From NCBI GenBank assembly GCA_001942185.1, contig MKJV01000090.1:186001-250000 (forward strand): 64,000 nt of DNA, written 5' to 3'. The position numbers were made by a program, and so were the translations under genes. The stretch comes from Pseudonocardia sp. CNS-004. GTDB taxonomy: Bacteria > Actinomycetota > Actinomycetes > Mycobacteriales > Pseudonocardiaceae. Positions 17,921-28,514 of this stretch are shown piece by piece. Position 1 is the first letter of the stretch, and every line of letters begins with the position of its first letter. Under the pieces are notes generated by a model. The model saw only the letters and a list, made by a program, of their open reading frames with translations. It ran no database searches and was not told the origin of the DNA.

Positions 17921-19826
17921 TCAGCCCGTGACCGGCAGCCACACCCGCATCGTCGACGGGCCGCGTTCGCCCCACCCGTGATAGGGCACGAGCGGCACGT
18001 CGAGGGGCTCCCCCTCCTCCCCCGGGTCCGGGCCCGGCCCGCCGTAGGGCCAGGCCTGCTCGGGCGGCACCGACCGGCGCAGCCGCACGACGACCGCCCC
18101 GTCCACGTCCCGCGGGGCCACGGCCGGGTCGAGCAGCACGGTCCGACGTCGTCGAGGCGGTCCCCGCTCGCGACGAGCAGATCCACCGACTCCAGGCACA
18201 GCACCTCGGGCCCGCGCTCCACGGCGAGGCAGCCGCGCACGGCGTCGATCCGCGGGTCGCCGGCGGTGAACCGCGGCGTGACCGGCAGGTGCAGCTCCAC
18301 GACGGCTCCGGCGCGGAAGGCCCGCCGCACCGCCACCGTCCCCGGCGGCGCCGGTTCCTCGGCGCCGTCCACGACGATGCGGGCCCCCTCCGCCCACGCC
18401 GGCACCCGCAGCGTGAGCGTCCACGGCGCCGCGGCGTCCTCGCGGACGTGCACGCGGACCACCCCGTCGCGCGGGTAGCCGGTCTCCACGTCGAGCGCGA
18501 CGGCAGTGCCGTCCGCCAGCGTGGTGCGGACGGCGGCCGGGGCGTACTGGTGCAGCTGCAGCCCCTCGTCGTCGACGGTCGCGACGTACGCGGCGAGGCT
18601 CGCGAGGGTGCGGGCGACGTTGGGCGGGCAGCAGGACACCTCGAACCACGGCGCCCGCAGCGACGCCGACGCCCGCGGCGACACCTCACCGTCGGCGGCC
18701 GGCGCGCCGGGGCGGCGCTGGTGCAAGGTGTTGGCGTAGAAGAACGCCGTGCCCGCGTCCGACGCCGAGGTCGCGACCACGTTGAACAGGTTCCGCTCGA
18801 TCAGGTCGCCGTAGCGCGCCCCGCCCTGTGCGAGCAGCAGCCGCCAGCTGAACATGATCGACGCGATGGACGCGCAGGTCTCGGAGTAGGCCCGGTCGGG
18901 CGGCAGCACCCAGTCCTCGCCGAATGCCTCGTCCTGGTGGTGCGAGCCCACGCCGCCGGTCAGGTAGGTGCGTCGCGCCGCCGTGTTCTCCCACTGCGTG
19001 ACCAGCGCGGCGAGCAGGCCGCGGTCACTGCGCTCCACCGCGACGTCCACCGCCCCGGCGGCCAGGTAGCCCGCGCGCACGGCGTGCCCGCGCAGCACGG
19101 TGGCCGCGCGCACGGGGACGTCGTCCTGGTAGTACGCGCGCCCCCACGCGATGTCGCGCAGCACCCCGTGCCCGCGGCGCTCGACGAAGAGCTCGGCCTG
19201 GTCGAGGTAGCGCTGCTCCCCGGTGACGCGGGCGAACTCGGCGAGGGCCGGCTCGATCTCGGCGTGCCCGCACACCGACTCGATCCCGCCGGGCCCGAAC
19301 ACCGCGCAGACGAGGTCGGCGGCGCGGGTGGCGATGCCGACGAGGCCGTCGTCGCGTCCGGGCGGGTACGGGCCCGCGCGACCGCGGCCTGCAGCAGGTG
19401 GCCGGTGCAGTACAGCTCGTGGCCCCACTCCAGGTCCGACCAGCGCTCCCCCTGCCCGGGCCTGCCGAACTTCGTGTTGAGGTAGCCGTCGGGCTCCTGC
19501 GCGGCCGCGACGCGACACACCACCTTGCGGAACCGGTCCTCGAGCTCTGGGTCGCCGGTGCGGCCGATCTCCCAGGCGACCGCCTCCAGGTACTTGTAGA
19601 CCTCGGAGTCGGAGAACTCCCTCCCGCGGCGGCCCGCGGGCAGCTCCCCCGCCGCAGCGAGGTCGAAGTTGGCGATCCAGCCCTCACGCTCGAGCCACTG
19701 CTCGATGTGGGCGAGCGTCGCGGTGGCGTTCACCTGCTGGCGCTGCGCCCAGAAGCCGCCGGTGATCGTCACCTCGCCGGGTGCGAGCGGGCGCAGCAGC
19801 CCGCGGGTGGGCAGGACGGGGGTCAT
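17921..19826 (-). CDS. GH127 beta-L-arabinofuranosidase
   Basis: About 635 residues of the former DUF1680 family. It removes L-arabinofuranose from arabino-oligosaccharides or glycoproteins, in the cytosol since no signal peptide is seen. Zn/Cys catalytic positions are present: the ETCASI motif (Glu and Cys zinc ligands) and SCCPPN, with the double Cys that provides ligand and nucleophile. GGFWAQRQQVN, YKYLEAVAW, DGYLNTKFG and TGGVGSHHQDEAFG are family stretches. Missing bases near 19380 and 18145 split it. It is the last gene of the ABC operon, one base after the permease stop. Confidence 0.9.
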
Positions 19827-19827
19827 C

Positions 19828-20708
19828 TCATCCCTTCAGAGCGCCCGACATGAAGCCGCGCACGTAGTGTCGTTGGAGCAGCAGGAACAGCACGATGCAC
19901 GGCAGCGCGAGCACCACCACACCGGCTTCGGTGGCGCCGTAGTCGACCACCCCCTGCACCTGGCCGCGCAGGTTGGAGACCGCGAGCGGCAGCGTCATCC
20001 GGTCGCTGTCGTTGATCAGGATCAGCGGCGCCATGAAGTCGTTCCACGCCGCCAGGAACGCGAACAGACCCACGGTGATCAAGCCCGGCTTCACCGCGGG
20101 GACCAGCACCCGCCACAGCGCGGTGAAGGTCGAGCAGCCGTCGACCATCGCCGCCTCGTCGAGCTCGCGCGGCACCGCCTCGAACGAGATCCGCATCATG
20201 AACGTCGAGAACGGCAGCTGGAACATCGTCAACACCAGCGCGAGCCCGACGAGCGAGTTCTGCAGCCCGACCTGCGTGAGCAGCACGTACAGCGGGATCA
20301 GCAACGTGGCGTACGGGACCATGAGGATCGCGAGCGTCACCAGGAACAGCAGGTTCTTGCCCGGGAACGAGAACCGGGCGAACGCGTACCCGCCGAGTGT
20401 CGACACGGCCAGGGTGAGCGCCACCGTGAGCAGCGAGACGAACGCGGAGTTCGCGAGGTACTGCCAGATCCCGGCCTGGTACTCGCCCAGCGCCCGGTAG
20501 TTGCCGAACCCCCACCCGTCCACCTGGCTGGTGCCCGCGTGCGGCGACACCGACGCCACGGCGGTCCAGACCAGCGGGTACAGGAAGATCACCGCGAGGG
20601 CACCGGTGAACACCCAGTACGGGGTGCGCAGCGCGATCCCCGCGACGCTCGTGGTGGGTGCCCGGCGGGCGGCGGGCGGTGGCTCCGCCCGCGGCGCGCG
20701 CGCGACAT
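19828..20708 (-). CDS. Sugar ABC transporter permease (MalG type)
   Basis: About 293 residues, six helices, CUT1 family inner-membrane subunit. The EAA loop is seen in EAVPRELDEAAMVDGCSTF followed by TALWRVLVPAVKPG, and the C-terminus HYVRGFMSGALKG is typical. Clear homology begins at RTPYWVFTGALAVIFLYPLVW. The natural ATG at 20708, 9 bases after the previous stop, is joined to it only if one base is missing in the GC-rich run 20640-20700; otherwise GTG at 20613 would be the start but would leave almost no cytoplasmic N-terminus. Confidence 0.85.
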
Positions 20709-20716
20709 CTGCGTGG

Positions 20717-21609
20717 TCAATTCTCCTCCGGACGGTGGAACGCGCGGATCTGCAGCACGTTGACCAGCACCAGCACCCCCAGCACCAGCACCGAGAGCGC
20801 GGCGGCGACCCCGAGGTCGTTCTGGCCCTGGAACGCGACCGTGTAGATCAGCTGGACGACCGAGATCGTGCTGTTGTCCGGGCCGCCCTTGGTGAGGATG
20901 TAGAACTGCTCGAAGGCCAGGAGCGAACCGGTGACGCACAGGACGGTGCAGAGCGCCAGCGTCGGGCGCAGCAGCGGGATCGTGATGTGCCGGAACGTCT
21001 GCCACCGCCCGGCACCGTCGATCCGGGCGGCCTCGTACACGTCGGCCGGCACGGACTGCAGACCCACGAGCATCAACAGCATGTAGAACCCGGCGTAGCG
21101 CCACACGATCAGGAAGAGCGTGGACCACAGCGCGGCGTCGGGCGTGCCGAGGAACGTGGCGCCCATGCTCTCCATGATCGGCGCGAACGGGCCGGCGAAC
21201 GGCGAGTACAGCACGTAGAACAGCAGCGACGCGACGCCAGCCCGAGCGCGCTCGGCACGAGGAACGCCGTGCGCATGAGGCCCTTCCAGCGGGTCGACTC
21301 CTGCACGAGCAGCGCCAGCCCGAGGCCGAGCCCGAGCAGCAGCACGGTGGCCAGCGCCGTGTACTTCAGGGTGAAGACCACCGAGTCCACGAAGAACCGG
21401 TTGGAGAGGGCCCGGGAGTAGTTGGCGGGCAGGTTCCATCCCTGGTTGCCCGACAGCAGCGGCCACCGCGACGCGGACATCAGCAGCACGAGCAGCAGCG
21501 GGAGCACGAACAGCGCCCCGACGAACACCGCGGTGGGCGTGGCGTAGAGCCAGCCCTGCAACGCCCGCGCGACGGGTCGCCGACGTGCTGCCGCGACAGA
21601 GGCGGTCAC
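20717..21609 (-). CDS. Sugar ABC transporter permease (MalF type)
   Basis: About 298 residues, CUT1 inner-membrane subunit. Helix 1 is ATPTAVFVGALFVLPLLLVLL and the EAA loop is SVPADVYEAARIDGAGRWQT followed by FRHITIPLLRP. A missing base near 21237 breaks it between SALGLAS and VASLLFYVLYSPF. GTG at 21609 has GAGGAGGAAT just upstream. The stem-loop at 21641-21680 lies between this gene and the binding-protein gene. No ATPase gene is found here, so the importer likely uses a shared MsiK-like ATPase, as other actinomycetes do. Confidence 0.87.
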
Positions 21610-21640
21610 CGATTCCTCCTCACCTGCTCCGACAGAGGTC

Positions 21641-21680
21641 GTGAGTGGATACGAGTGCTGGAGCACTCGTATCCACTCAC
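21641..21680 (-). terminator. Perfect 19-bp stem-loop between binding-protein and permease genes
   Basis: Positions 21641-21659 and 21662-21680 are exact reverse complements (arm begins GTGAGTGGATACGAGTGC). It overlaps the stop codon of the solute-binding protein and ends 31 bases before the permease start. In RNA it would form a very stable hairpin without a U-tract. This is a usual device to leave more binding protein than permease, through partial termination or 3'-end protection; that role is inferred. Confidence 0.65.
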
Positions 21681-22971
21681 GGCTGGGACAGGACGGCCGT
21701 GATCTCGTCGTTGTTGCTCGCCAGGTCGGCGCCGCCGCCGAGCACGGCGTCGCGCACGAGCGTGAGCCACGGGCTGTTCGTCGCGTTGAAGGCCTGCTGG
21801 AAGTTGGTCGCCACCGGCGTCTCGCCCTCGGTGGCCACCTCGTTGATCGTCACGAGCCGCGGGTCGGACACCGCGTACTTGTTGTCGGTGAGGTCCGAGC
21901 GCGACACCACGTCGAGGTTCTTGCCCAGCACCTCCACCTGCGCGTCCTCCGACATCAGCCAGGACAGGAAGTTCCACGCCTGCGCGGCCTTCTCCGAGTC
22001 CTTGGAGATGCCGATCCCGTCGCCGCCGACGAACGTGGAGCTGCCGCCTGCCGGGCCGGGGATGCCGGCGACCCCGACGTCGAAGCCCTGGGTGGAGGAC
22101 AGCAGCGTGGCCGGGTAGAACTGCAGGCCGACCTTGCCCTCGGTGAACCCCGCGGTCCACGTCGGGCCTGCCTCGTCCCGCGAGGAGGGCAGCACGGCCC
22201 CGGACGACCACAGGTCGCGCCACACGTCGTAGACCTGCGTGGCGGTGGGCGAGGCGAGCAGCGACTGCGCGCCGTCGGGGCTCATGACCGGCTCACCCGC
22301 GGCCCAGATGCTGGGGAACCAGGTGAAGACGAGGCAGCCACCGCAGTTCAGGCCGGTGGCGGTGCCGTAGGTATCGGGCTTGCCCAGCCCCTGGATCGCC
22401 GTGGCCGCCGCCGCGTACTCCTCGAGCGAGGCGGGCGCTTCTCCGGGTCGAGGCCGGCCTCGCGGAACAGGTCCTTGTTCCAGAACAGCATCGACAGGTC
22501 CAGTACGAACGGGAGCACGTGCTCGGCGTCCTCGTACGTGCCGGCCGCCAGGTGCCCGGCGTTGATCGTGTCCCTGTACGGGAGTCCGTCGATGTTCGCG
22601 CTGATGTCCTGGAACAGCCCCTGCTGCACCCAGTTCGGCACGTAGACGATGTCGGCGGCGAACAGGTCCGGCAGCCCACCCGCGCCTGCGGCCGCTCCCA
22701 CCTTGGCGACGTAGTCGTCGTTCGGGGTGACCGTGAGCTCGACCTTGTTCTGGTGTGTCGCGTTGTACGCCTCGACCAGCAGGTTCGCCTGCTTCTCCAG
22801 CGGCGCCCTCGTCCACAGCGTGAGGGTGGTGCCGTCGTCGACGCCGTTCGGCCCGGCGACTGACGCGGCGCCCCCGCCCGCCTCGCCACCACCGCCGCCG
22901 CAGGCGGCCACACCCAGCACCAGCGCCGCGGCGGCACCGGCGAGCACCGTACGGACCCGAGTGTTGCTCAT
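21677..22971 (-). CDS. Sugar-binding lipoprotein of ABC importer
   Basis: About 432 residues, family 1 extracellular solute-binding protein. The N-terminus is a lipoprotein signal with lipobox VAAC (Cys24) followed by a Gly-rich linker. Body motifs include TTLTLWTRAPLEKQANLLVE, FAADIVYVPNWV and GGDGIGISKDSEKAAQAWNF. A missing base near 22437 breaks it after GLDPEKRP. ATG at 22971 has GAGGAG 6 bases before. First gene of the operon with the two permeases and GH127, which suggests arabino-oligosaccharides or related glycans as ligand. It is divergent from the LacI-type regulator. Confidence 0.88.
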
Positions 22972-22992
22972 GCGCGCTCCTCGTCGAGCAGG

Positions 22993-23066
22993 AAACCTTT
23001 GAGAACGGTCTGTCGGCGAACCCACATCGCTGCACACCGAAAGGTCGAAAACCTTTTCGGAAAGGT
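22993..23066. promoter_or_regulatory. Nested LacI-type operator candidates
   Basis: In the 160-base divergent spacer, CCGAAAGGT (23037-23045) faces ACCTTTTCGG (23051-23060), and ACCTTT-TCGG-AAAGGT (23051-23066) is a perfect palindrome sharing the same bases. A further AAACCTTT half-site lies at 22993-23000. Repeated ACCTTT half-sites between a LacI gene and its sugar operon are the expected repressor binding sites. Confidence 0.6.
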
Positions 23067-23131
23067 AGTCGTGGCAGCTCCGGCGGTCAAGGGTGGAACG
23101 TTGTTACAGTGCGACCTGGAAGGGAGGTCGG

Positions 23132-24162
23132 ATGACTCGCACGGAGCCGGCGCGCAACCCGAAGCCGGTGACACTCACGGACGTCGCCCGGCTCGCCGGC
23201 GTGTCGGTCGCCACCGCGTCCAAGGCCCTCAACGGCCGCGACCAGGTCGCACCGGCCACCCGGCAGCGCGTGATCGAGGCCGCCGACCGGCTCGCGTTCA
23301 GCCCCAACCCGCTCGCCCGCGGCCTGATCGCAGGGCGCACCGGCACGGTCGGGCTACTCACCAGCGACCTGGTGGGCCGGTTCGTGATCCCCATCCTGAT
23401 GGCGCGGAGGACGCGTTCGGCGCGGGCCAGGTCAACGTCTTCCTCTGCGACGCCCGCGGCGATGCCATCCGCGAGCAGCACCACCTGCGCGCGCTGCTCT
23501 CCCGCCGCGTCGACGGTCTCATCGTCGTGGGCGAGCGCACCGACCCGCGACCGTCGCTCGGGCCCGGCATCCCGGTGCCCGTCGTGTACGTCTACGCCCC
23601 GTCCGACGACCCGGCCGACCTGTCCCTCACCCCAGACAACGCGGGCGCCGCCCGCCTCGCGGTCGACCACCTGGTCGGCAGCGGGCGCAGCCGCATCGCC
23701 CACATCACCGGCGACCCCGGCTACGCGGCGGCCCAGGACCGCGCGGCGGGCACCCGCGCAGCGCTCGCCGCGGCGGGCCTCGAGCTCGTGGGCGACGTCA
23801 TGTTCTCCGACTGGAGCGAACACTGGGGCCGCGACGCCGCCGCGCTGCTGCTCGACCGCCACCCCGACGTCGACGCGATCCTCTGCGGATCCGACCAGAT
23901 CGCCCGCGGCGTGCTCGACACCGCTCGCGACATGGGCCGTGCGGTGCCCGACGACATCGCCGTGATGGGGTTCGACAACTGGGAGGTGCTCACCACCAAT
24001 GCCCGCCCGCAGCTCACCAGCATCGACGCCAACCTGCAGCAGCTCGGGCGCACCGCGGCCCAGCGGGTGTTCGCCGCCCTCGACGGGGTCGACGTCGGCC
24101 ACGGCACCCATTACCTGCCCACCCGGCTGGTGATCCGCGGCTCGACGATCGCCCGTAGGTGA
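23132..24162 (+). CDS. LacI family transcriptional regulator
   Basis: About 343 residues. The helix-turn-helix is VTLTDVARLAGVSVATASKA followed by LNGRDQVAPATRQRVIEAA (residues 13-51), then the hinge helix FSPNPLARGL. The periplasmic-binding-protein-like domain binds a sugar effector; GFDNWEVLTTNARPQLTSID is a family stretch. A missing base near 23403 (a GG run) divides HTH and effector domain. ATG at 23132 has ggaagggagg upstream. It should repress the divergent binding-protein/permease/GH127 operon until an arabinose-type sugar is present. It ends 3 bases from the convergent GMC gene. Confidence 0.9.
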
Positions 24163-24165
24163 GGC

Positions 24166-25803
24166 CTACGCCGCCACGTGCTGGGGCGGCAGCGGGGTGT
24201 TGCCCAGGATCATGTCGGCGGCCTTCTCCGCCAGCATCATCGTGGGGGCGTAGGTGTTGGCGTTGGTGATCGACGGCATCGACGACGCGTCGACGACGCG
24301 CAGGCCCTCCAGCCCGCGCACCCGCATCGTGGCCGGGTCGAGCACCGCGCCGTCGTCGGTGCCCATGCGGGCGCTGCACGACAGGTGCAGGCCGGTCCGC
24401 GCGGTGCGGGCGATCCAGTCCATCACCTCGTCATCGGTGCGCACGGTCGGGCCGGGCAGCCACTCCGACCCGCCCAGAGCCGCCATGGCCGGTTGGCCCA
24501 GCACCTCCCGCGCGATGCGCACGGCGTCCAGCCAGCGCGGCCGGTCGTCGGCCCCGGTCAGGTAGTTCAGCCGCAGCGTGGGGTGGGCCGTCGGGTCCGG
24601 CGACACGATCTTCACCGATCCCCGGGCCTCGGACCGCATGACCTCGACGTGCAGCTGGTAGCCGTGTTGGTCGACCGGGGACGACTCCTCCTCGCTCTGC
24701 ATCAGCAGCGGCGCGAGCACGAAGAAGATGTCGGGGTGGTCGCCCGCCAGCGCGCTGCGGACGAATGCGCCTGCCTGCATGGGGTTCCAGGCGCCGGGGC
24801 CGGTGCCACGCACCAGCGCCTCCGTGATGATCTTCGGCCAGTGGGCCTTGTTCCGGACGGAGGCGAGGGACACCGGCGCGGTGCCGGCGTGCTGGATGTG
24901 GACGGCCAGGTGGTCCTGGAGGGACTCGCCGACGCCGGGGAGGTGGTGGATCACCGGCACGCCGAGCGCCTCGAGCTCCGCCTTGTTGCCGATACCGGAC
25001 AGCTGCAGGAGCTGCGGGGATCCGACCGCTCCCGCGGTGAGGATCACCTCGCGGGCACGTACGACGTGCTCGGCGCCGCGCCCCTGCCGGTACCGGACGC
25101 CGGTGGCGCGGCCGCCGGTGACGTCGATCCCGGTGACGTGCACCCGGCACCGGACCTCGAGGTTCTCGCGCTTCTGCACCGGGTGCAGGTAGGCGCGGGC
25201 CGCGTTCTCCCGCCGCCCGCCCCGGACCCCCTGGTCGAACGGGCCGAACCCGTCCTGGCGCGCACCGTTGAGGTCCGGCATGACGGAGTAGCCCGCCTGC
25301 CTCGCGGACTCGAAGAACGCCTCGAAGATCGGGCCCTCCGCCGGGCTCCGCATCAGGGTGTGCGGACCACCGCGTCCGCGAGTGCCGTCGATCTCACCGA
25401 TGCAGTTCTCGAGCCTGCGGAAGTAGGGAAGACAGTGTGCGTAATTCCAGCTCTCCGTGCCCGTCTCCGCGGCCCATCGGTCGAAATCCGCCCGGTTGCC
25501 GCGAGTGTAGAGCATGCCGTTGATGCTGCTCGATCCACCGAGCACCTTGCCCCGCGGGTGTTCGAGGCGCCGCGACTGCAGGCCGGGCTCCGGCTCACCG
25601 GCGTAGCGCCAGTCGTGCCACCGGCTCCCGACCGGCATCCCCATCGCGAGCGGGAGCTGAACCGCCAGGTCCCAGGCGTGGTCGGGCTGACCGGCCTCCA
25701 GCACCAGCACCGTGGTGCCGGGATCGGCGCTGAGGCGGTTGGCGAGGATGCACCCCGCCGTGCCGCCGCCCACGATGACGAAGTCGTAGTTCGAGTCAGC
25801 CAC
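24166..25803 (-). CDS. GMC-family FAD alcohol/choline dehydrogenase
   Basis: A 545-residue intact flavoprotein of the glucose-methanol-choline oxidoreductase family. The ADP-binding motif is VGGGTAGCILANRLS (residues 11-25), the GMC-1 signature is HPRGKVLGGSSSINGMLY and the GMC-2 region is ILTAGAVGSPQLLQLSGIG. The catalytic His is in GLHLSCSARMG, with Asn in place of the second His (TNANTYAP). It oxidises a primary alcohol, choline-like or a polyethylene-glycol-type substrate; which one is not evident. GTG at 25803 follows a GGGGG run. No partner gene is adjacent. Confidence 0.88.
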   Translation of the reverse strand: MADSNYDFVIVGGGTAGCILANRLSADPGTTVLVLEAGQPDHAWDLAVQLPLAMGMPVGSRWHDWRYAGEPEPGLQSRRLEHPRGKVLGGSSSINGMLYTRGNRADFDRWAAETGTESWNYAHCLPYFRRLENCIGEIDGTRGRGGPHTLMRSPAEGPIFEAFFESARQAGYSVMPDLNGARQDGFGPFDQGVRGGRRENAARAYLHPVQKRENLEVRCRVHVTGIDVTGGRATGVRYRQGRGAEHVVRAREVILTAGAVGSPQLLQLSGIGNKAELEALGVPVIHHLPGVGESLQDHLAVHIQHAGTAPVSLASVRNKAHWPKIITEALVRGTGPGAWNPMQAGAFVRSALAGDHPDIFFVLAPLLMQSEEESSPVDQHGYQLHVEVMRSEARGSVKIVSPDPTAHPTLRLNYLTGADDRPRWLDAVRIAREVLGQPAMAALGGSEWLPGPTVRTDDEVMDWIARTARTGLHLSCSARMGTDDGAVLDPATMRVRGLEGLRVVDASSMPSITNANTYAPTMMLAEKAADMILGNTPLPPQHVAA

Positions 25804-25933
25804 GGATTGGTAACCCCCAGGTGACGAAATAGGATCATTAATCGCCTCGCAGACCCCTACCGAGATCTCACGATACCGGGCTACACTACTGCGCTATCGC
25901 CGAGCGGTTTTCACCGCCCCACCGATTGCCAAA

Positions 25934-25990
25934 ACACACGAGCGGCACTTTCGTCCGATAGGTCGCGGGGCGAAAGTGCCGTTCGTGCGT
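25934..25990 (-). terminator. Stem-loop downstream of the DHA2 exporter
   Basis: Arms 25934-25953 and 25971-25990 match at 18 of 20 positions, with a 17-base loop; the two differences are a G/A type that can still pair as G-U in RNA. Read on the minus strand it starts 10 bases after the exporter stop and is followed by GTGTTTTGG, a weak U-tract. This fits an intrinsic terminator. Confidence 0.65.
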
Positions 25991-26000
25991 AACAGGACGC

Positions 26001-27475
26001 TCAGTGCCCTGCGGATGTCTCTCCCGCCGGTACGGTGCGGATGAACAGCGCGCCGACGATCGCGAGCACCGACAGCACGGCCGCCACCTGGAACGCGCTG
26101 TGGATGCCACCGGCCGTCTGCTCGACGAGCGGCACACCCTCCGCGGCCAGCGCCGTGGACCGGAGGGACATCACGCTCACCAGCAGCGCCACCCCCGCGG
26201 CGCCCGCCAGCTGCTGCGTGGTGCCGAAGATCGCGCTGCCGTAGGAGTACAGCCGTGGCTCGACGGCCCCGAGGCCCGAGGTGAACAGCGGCGTGAACAC
26301 GAACGCGAGCCCGACGGACAGCAGCAGGTGGAAGCCGATGACCTGCAGCATCGTGCTCCCCGACGTGAACAGCGTGGTGGACCACAGCGCCGCGCTCGTG
26401 GCCACGGTGCCGGGCACCAGCAGCGCCCGCGCGCCGAACCGGTCGTACAGCCTGCCCACGACCGGGCCCAGCAGCCCCATCAGCAGGCCACCCGGCAGGA
26501 GCATCAGGCCGATGGTGAAGGTCTCCATCCCCAGCACGCTCTGCAGGTAGATCGGCAGCAGGACGATGGTGCCCAGCAGCACCGCCATCATCAGCATCAT
26601 CATCGCGCTCGCCACGGTGAACGTCCGCGACCTGAACGTGCGCAGGTCGAGCAGGGCGCGGTCGGAGCGCTGCAGCACCAGCTGCCGCACGACGAACGCC
26701 ACGAGCCCCACCACACCGACGCCGAACGCCCCCCAGAGCGTCAGCGGCGAGGCGCTCTCGGCCGAGTGGCCGACGCTGCTCAGCCCGTACACGAGCCCCC
26801 CGAAGCCGAGCACGGAGAGCACGACCGACGGTACGTCGATCGGCGCGGACGTGGAGTCGCCGACGTTCGTGATCAGGCGCAGCCCCAGCACCAGCGCGGC
26901 GAGCGCGATCGGCAGGACCAGCCAGAACATGTAGCGCCACCCGAACTGGGTGAGCACGATGCCCGACACGGCTGGGCCGATCGCGGGCGCCACCGAGATG
27001 ACGATGGAGATGTTGCCCATCACGGCGCCGCGCCGCGCGGGCGGCACGAGCGTCATCACGGTGGTCATCAGCAGCGGGAGCATGATCGCGGTGCCGCTGG
27101 CCTGGACGACCCTCGCCGCGAGCAGGATCGCGAAGCCCGGCGCGAGGGCCGCGAGCAACGTGCCCGCGCTGAACAGCGCCATGGCGGCCCCGAACAGCAC
27201 CCGGGTGGCACCCGCCGGATCAGGAACCCGGTGATCGGGATGACCACGGACATCGTGAGCAGGAAGCCGGTGGTGAGCCACTGGCCCACGCTCGCGGACA
27301 CCCCGAGCTCGGACATCAGCGTCGGCAGCGCGACACTCATGATCGTCTCGTTGAGGATGACGACGAACGTGGAGACGAGCAGCACCCCGATCACCGTGCG
27401 GTCGCGGGCGCTCAGCTGCCCGGCCGTGCCGGGACCGCCCGGCCCCCGGTCGAGCACGTCGGACTGCTGGTTCAT
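26001..27475 (-). CDS. DHA2-type MFS multidrug exporter
   Basis: About 492 residues, 14 membrane helices, EmrB/QacA/LmrB branch of proton antiporters. TM1 has VLLVSTFVVILNETIMSVAL with the acidic residue usual for DHA2; the motif C stretch GPAVSGIVLTQFGWRYMFWL is clear. Missing base near 27222 divides after GFLIRR. ATG at 27475. No regulator is next to it on the same strand, so the exported compound is unknown. Gene stands alone, divergent from the NmrA-like gene. Confidence 0.87.
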
Positions 27476-27619
27476 CGGGATCCCCCACGTCTTCGGCCGG
27501 CGCGGGCCGGTGGTCCCGGCGCCGGAAGAGCAATGTAGGGATGAGGACCGACGGAACGCGCGGAATTAATCCCCGCACGCGATGAGGCGCGCGTCACGCT
27601 CTCTCGTAGGCTCGTCTCC

Positions 27620-28442
27620 GTGATCCTGGTGAGCGGTGCCACGGGCAACGTCGGACGCGAGGTCCTACGCGCACTGGCCGACCGGCAGGCGCAGGTCAGG
27701 GCACTGGCCCGCCGCGCGGGCGAGCCGATCGAGGGTGCGCAGCGGGTGATCGGCGATCTCGATCGCCCCGAGAGCCTCGACACCGCGCTCGAGGGCGTCA
27801 CGGGCCTGTTCCTGCTCCCCGGCTACCAGGACATGCCCGGCGTGCTCGCCGCCGCCCGGGCAGCCGGGGTGTCCCGCGTGGTGCAGCTCTCGGGCAGCTC
27901 CGCGGCAGGCGGCGACACCGGCAACGCGATCTCGGCCTACATGATCCGCACGGAGGACGCCTGCGGGACGGCGGCATCCCCTGGACGATCCTGCGCCGTT
28001 CGGGTTCATGACGAACGCCCTCGAATGGGCGCCGCAACTGCGGGCGGGCGACGTCGTGCGGGCCCCGTTCGGCGGGGTGCGCATCTCCGTGATCGACCCC
28101 GCCGACATCGCAGCCGTCGCCGCCGCGGCTCTCCTCGAGGGCGGCCACGAGGGACGGGTCCACACCCTGTCCGGCCCGGAGCCGCTGCTGCCCGCCGACC
28201 GCGTCCGCGTGCTCGGTGCGGTGCTGGGCCGCGACCTGCGCTTCGAGGCGCAGCCCGACGACGAGACGTGGGCCGACATGACCTCCCGCATGCCCGAGCA
28301 GTACGTCCGCGCGTTCTTCGACTTCTACGTCGACGGATCGCTCGACGAGTCCCCGGTGCTGCCGACCGTGCAGGAGGTCACCGGCAGGCCCCCGCGGACG
28401 TTCGCGGACTGGGCCCGGGCCCACGTCGACAAATTCCGCTGA
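27620..28442 (+). CDS. NmrA-like NAD(P)-binding protein
   Basis: About 275 residues, atypical short-chain dehydrogenase fold with the nucleotide motif VSGATGNVGREVL at the start. It resembles NmrA/QorB-type proteins that bind NAD(P) and either reduce quinones or sense redox. Two missing bases, near 27960 (before LRDGGIPWTILR) and near 28003 (before FGFMTNALEW), are needed to join the frames. GTG at 27620 is the only start that keeps the motif. Standing alone between an exporter and an MBL enzyme gives no further clue. Confidence 0.8.
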
Positions 28443-28514
28443 GCTGCTCGCGGACGGTTAACGCGGGCCCTGATCGGGACGAGCTCGAGGGATCCGCGAG
28501 CAAGGGAGTCGACG

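Noticed and set aside
19828..20613. GTG at 20613 as the true start of the MalG-type permease
   Set aside because: It would begin directly in the first membrane helix and leave 100 bases after the previous stop; an ATG at 20708 with one missing base gives a normal protein.
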